Source: CAYJOG01 sp964371695 [NCBI: uncultured bacterium] (GTDB lineage: Bacteria > CAYJOG01). Taken from it: a stretch of 15,636 bases of DNA. Shown piece after piece: positions 14,550 through 15,636 of this stretch. The notes under the pieces are model-generated. The model saw only the letters and a list, made by a program, of their open reading frames with translations, made no database searches and had not been told where the DNA came from. Numbering within the stretch: position 1 is the stretch's first letter; each line of letters starts with the position of its first letter. The translations under genes and the position numbers were made by a program. The stretch covers positions 1 to 15,636 of the forward strand of contig CAYJOG010000001.1 in assembly GCA_964371695.1 (NCBI GenBank), given 5' to 3'.

Positions 14550-14559
14550 TTGTGGCGGC

Positions 14560-15399
14560 GTGAAACTGAATCTGGACGAATCGTTGTTCTGTTTGCCCGC
14601 CACTTTTCAGAGTGGCCATCTTTTTTATTGGTGGTGCGCGCAGCAGCGGGGCCGTGAGGTGTATGTCTGGCCCACGCGGGGACACGTGCTGCGCCTGTGG
14701 CGCGAGGGGCCGGTGCTGCGGGGGGCGGGGGGGCCGCCCGCGCTGGTGCGCGAGGCCCTGGGTCTGGCGGAGCCTTATGAAGAAATCGTCGCCGCCCTGG
14801 GGCGACGGCCCGGCCTGCGGCCCGCGCTTGAGCGGTTTGTCGGTCTGCGCCTGCTGCGGCAGGATCCCTGGGAGTGTTCCCTGGGTTTTCTCAACGCCAC
14901 GCTCAGCTCGGTGAAACGTGTGCAGGGCCATCTGCACGATCTCGCCCACCACCACGGCGACCGCGTGGGCGACACCCCCCTGCTGCCCGCGCCCAGCCAG
15001 TTGCCGGATGAAGCCGCACTGCGGGCGCTGGGCCTGGGTTATCGCGCCCGGCACCTGCACCGCCTGGCCACGCTGCTGCGCGAGTCAGGCGGCGAAACCC
15101 AGCCCGCCGCCAGCGCCTGGTTGCTGTCCCACCGCAGCCCTTGCGCCGAGGCCACCCTCAAAAACCTGATGGCCCTGCCGGGCGTGGGGCGCAAGGTGGC
15201 CAGTTGCATCGCCCTCTACAGCCTGGGCGTGACCGACGCGGTGCCCATGGACGTGTGGATGATCCGTGTGCTGGGCGACCTGTTTGGCGCACCCCCCGGC
15301 ACACCGGCCCGCTCGCTGGAGGACATGGCCCGCCGCCGGTTTGGCCCCCACGCCGGTTATGCCCAGCAGTTTTTATATTCAGCGGCGCGGGGGGCGTAG
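14560..15399 (+). CDS. ogg: 8-oxoguanine DNA glycosylase/AP lyase, OGG1 type
   Basis: A HhH-GPD base-excision repair enzyme that removes 8-oxoguanine from DNA and nicks the abasic site. Counting from the GTG at 14560 (279 aa), the helix-hairpin-helix is 'LPGVGRKVASCIALYSLG' with the Schiff-base lysine K212. The catalytic aspartate is D231 in 'AVPMDVWMI', 19 residues on, the same spacing as K249 and D268 of human OGG1. Also OGG1-like are 'DPWECSLGFLNATLSSVKRV' and 'LGYRARHLHRLATLL'. The open frame runs back to a TTG at 14464, but that start overlaps the terminator at 14476-14501. GTG 14560 (or GTG 14527) is more likely and gives a normal length. No Shine-Dalgarno precedes 14560, which fits near-leaderless translation. 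It is a single gene, not in an obvious operon. Confidence 0.88.
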   Translation: MKLNLDESLFCLPATFQSGHLFYWWCAQQRGREVYVWPTRGHVLRLWREGPVLRGAGGPPALVREALGLAEPYEEIVAALGRRPGLRPALERFVGLRLLRQDPWECSLGFLNATLSSVKRVQGHLHDLAHHHGDRVGDTPLLPAPSQLPDEAALRALGLGYRARHLHRLATLLRESGGETQPAASAWLLSHRSPCAEATLKNLMALPGVGRKVASCIALYSLGVTDAVPMDVWMIRVLGDLFGAPPGTPARSLEDMARRRFGPHAGYAQQFLYSAARGA

Positions 15400-15424
15400 T
15401 CCGTTGTTTTCGGTGGATTGCTGC

Positions 15425-15448
15425 CGCGCCGGGCTTTAGCGCGTTTTT
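15425..15448 (+). terminator. Probable terminator after the glycosylase gene
   Basis: Short GC stem cgcgc (15425-15429) with gcgcg (15439-15443), 9-nt loop, then TTTTT (15444-15448). The stem is only 5 bp but fully GC. It lies about 25 bp after the stop codon. Confidence 0.45.
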
Positions 15449-15500
15449 GGAAATGGTAGAGCATTGACTGAGGCTTCTTGGCCAAACCTTGGCCAACCCG

Positions 15501-15545
15501 CCGTCATTCCCGCGAATGCGGGAATCCGGTTGAAATAAAAACACC
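15501..15545 (+). repeat. Dispersed palindromic repeat, intact copy
   Basis: Perfect 8 bp arms attcccgc (15506-15513) and gcgggaat (15518-15525) with a gaat loop, followed by an AT-rich tail. It is inverted relative to the copy at 1-23 and parallel to the one at 10242-10286. Confidence 0.65.
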
Positions 15546-15570
15546 GCACCTATTTCTGTTCTCTTTCAGT

Positions 15571-15636
15571 GGGGCGGGGGGGGGGCCCCCCCCCCCCCCA
15601 AAAAAAAAAAAGTTTTTTGTTTTTAGGACAACGGGG
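15571..15636. other. Homopolymer-rich end, probable assembly artefact
   Basis: Ten G's (15576-15585) pass straight into fourteen C's (15586-15599), twelve A's (15600-15611), then T-runs split by single G's. Such block-like runs at the very end of a sequence are typical of low-quality extension. I would not trust any biological reading of these bases. Confidence 0.6.

Noticed and set aside
14464-14559. TTG start at 14464 for the glycosylase
   Set aside because: It would place the terminator stem and a promoter-like box inside the coding region and add residues not typical of OGG1.
15478-15496. Two direct copies of TTGGCCAA 11 bp apart
   Set aside because: Helical spacing is suggestive of an operator, but there is no gene start nearby to control.

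Overview
This is a GC-rich window with two visibly AT-richer stretches (about 5,200-6,100 and 10,690-13,140). It suggests a Gram-negative, probably proteobacterial, genome. The reasons are an EpmA/GenX-type EF-P lysine ligase, an outer-membrane-type lipoprotein, GTG starts with good Shine-Dalgarno sites, and dispersed palindromes of the kind 'gtcattcccgcgaa..gcgggaat', which are common in proteobacteria. I cannot name a species. The window looks like a complete small contig: copies of that palindrome lie at the left edge and near the right edge, and the last ~65 bases are homopolymer runs typical of a poor assembly end.

Region 1 (1-7,251) is a phage-derived module. A very large J-like tail-tip protein (122-4672) carries an inserted F5/8-type-C domain, six fibronectin-III-like domains arranged as a duplicated triplet, and a propeller-like C-terminus. 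A lysis cassette follows: a small membrane/coiled-coil protein, an M15 peptidase endolysin and a one-TM holin candidate. Between tail and lysis genes sits a tail-to-tail pair, a DUF488 protein and an AT-rich gene of unknown function. The two overlap by 59 bp, and the second has its own sigma70-like promoter. This looks like accessory ('moron') cargo.

Region 2 (7,358-10,120) holds two exported proteins in a likely operon: a lipoprotein with a coiled coil and a TolB/PD40-like motif, and a 607-residue protein with ankyrin repeats at both ends, SH3-like domains and a Pro/Lys/Ala-rich spacer.

Region 3 (10,121-10,876) has no convincing gene. It carries a terminator, dispersed hairpin repeats, a row of GC-rich stem-loops and a strong promoter. 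That promoter points into an AT-rich gene for a secreted seven-bladed FG-GAP propeller with a C-terminal dockerin-like module, interrupted by a single in-frame TAA (11336-11338). An abrupt AT-to-GC change near 13,140 suggests an old recombination joint.

Region 4 (13,292-15,636) is core-like: epmA on the minus strand, a candidate structured small RNA with promoter and terminator, and an OGG1-type 8-oxoguanine DNA glycosylase on the plus strand with its own promoter and terminator.

No tRNA, rRNA, CRISPR array, transposase or integrase was seen.
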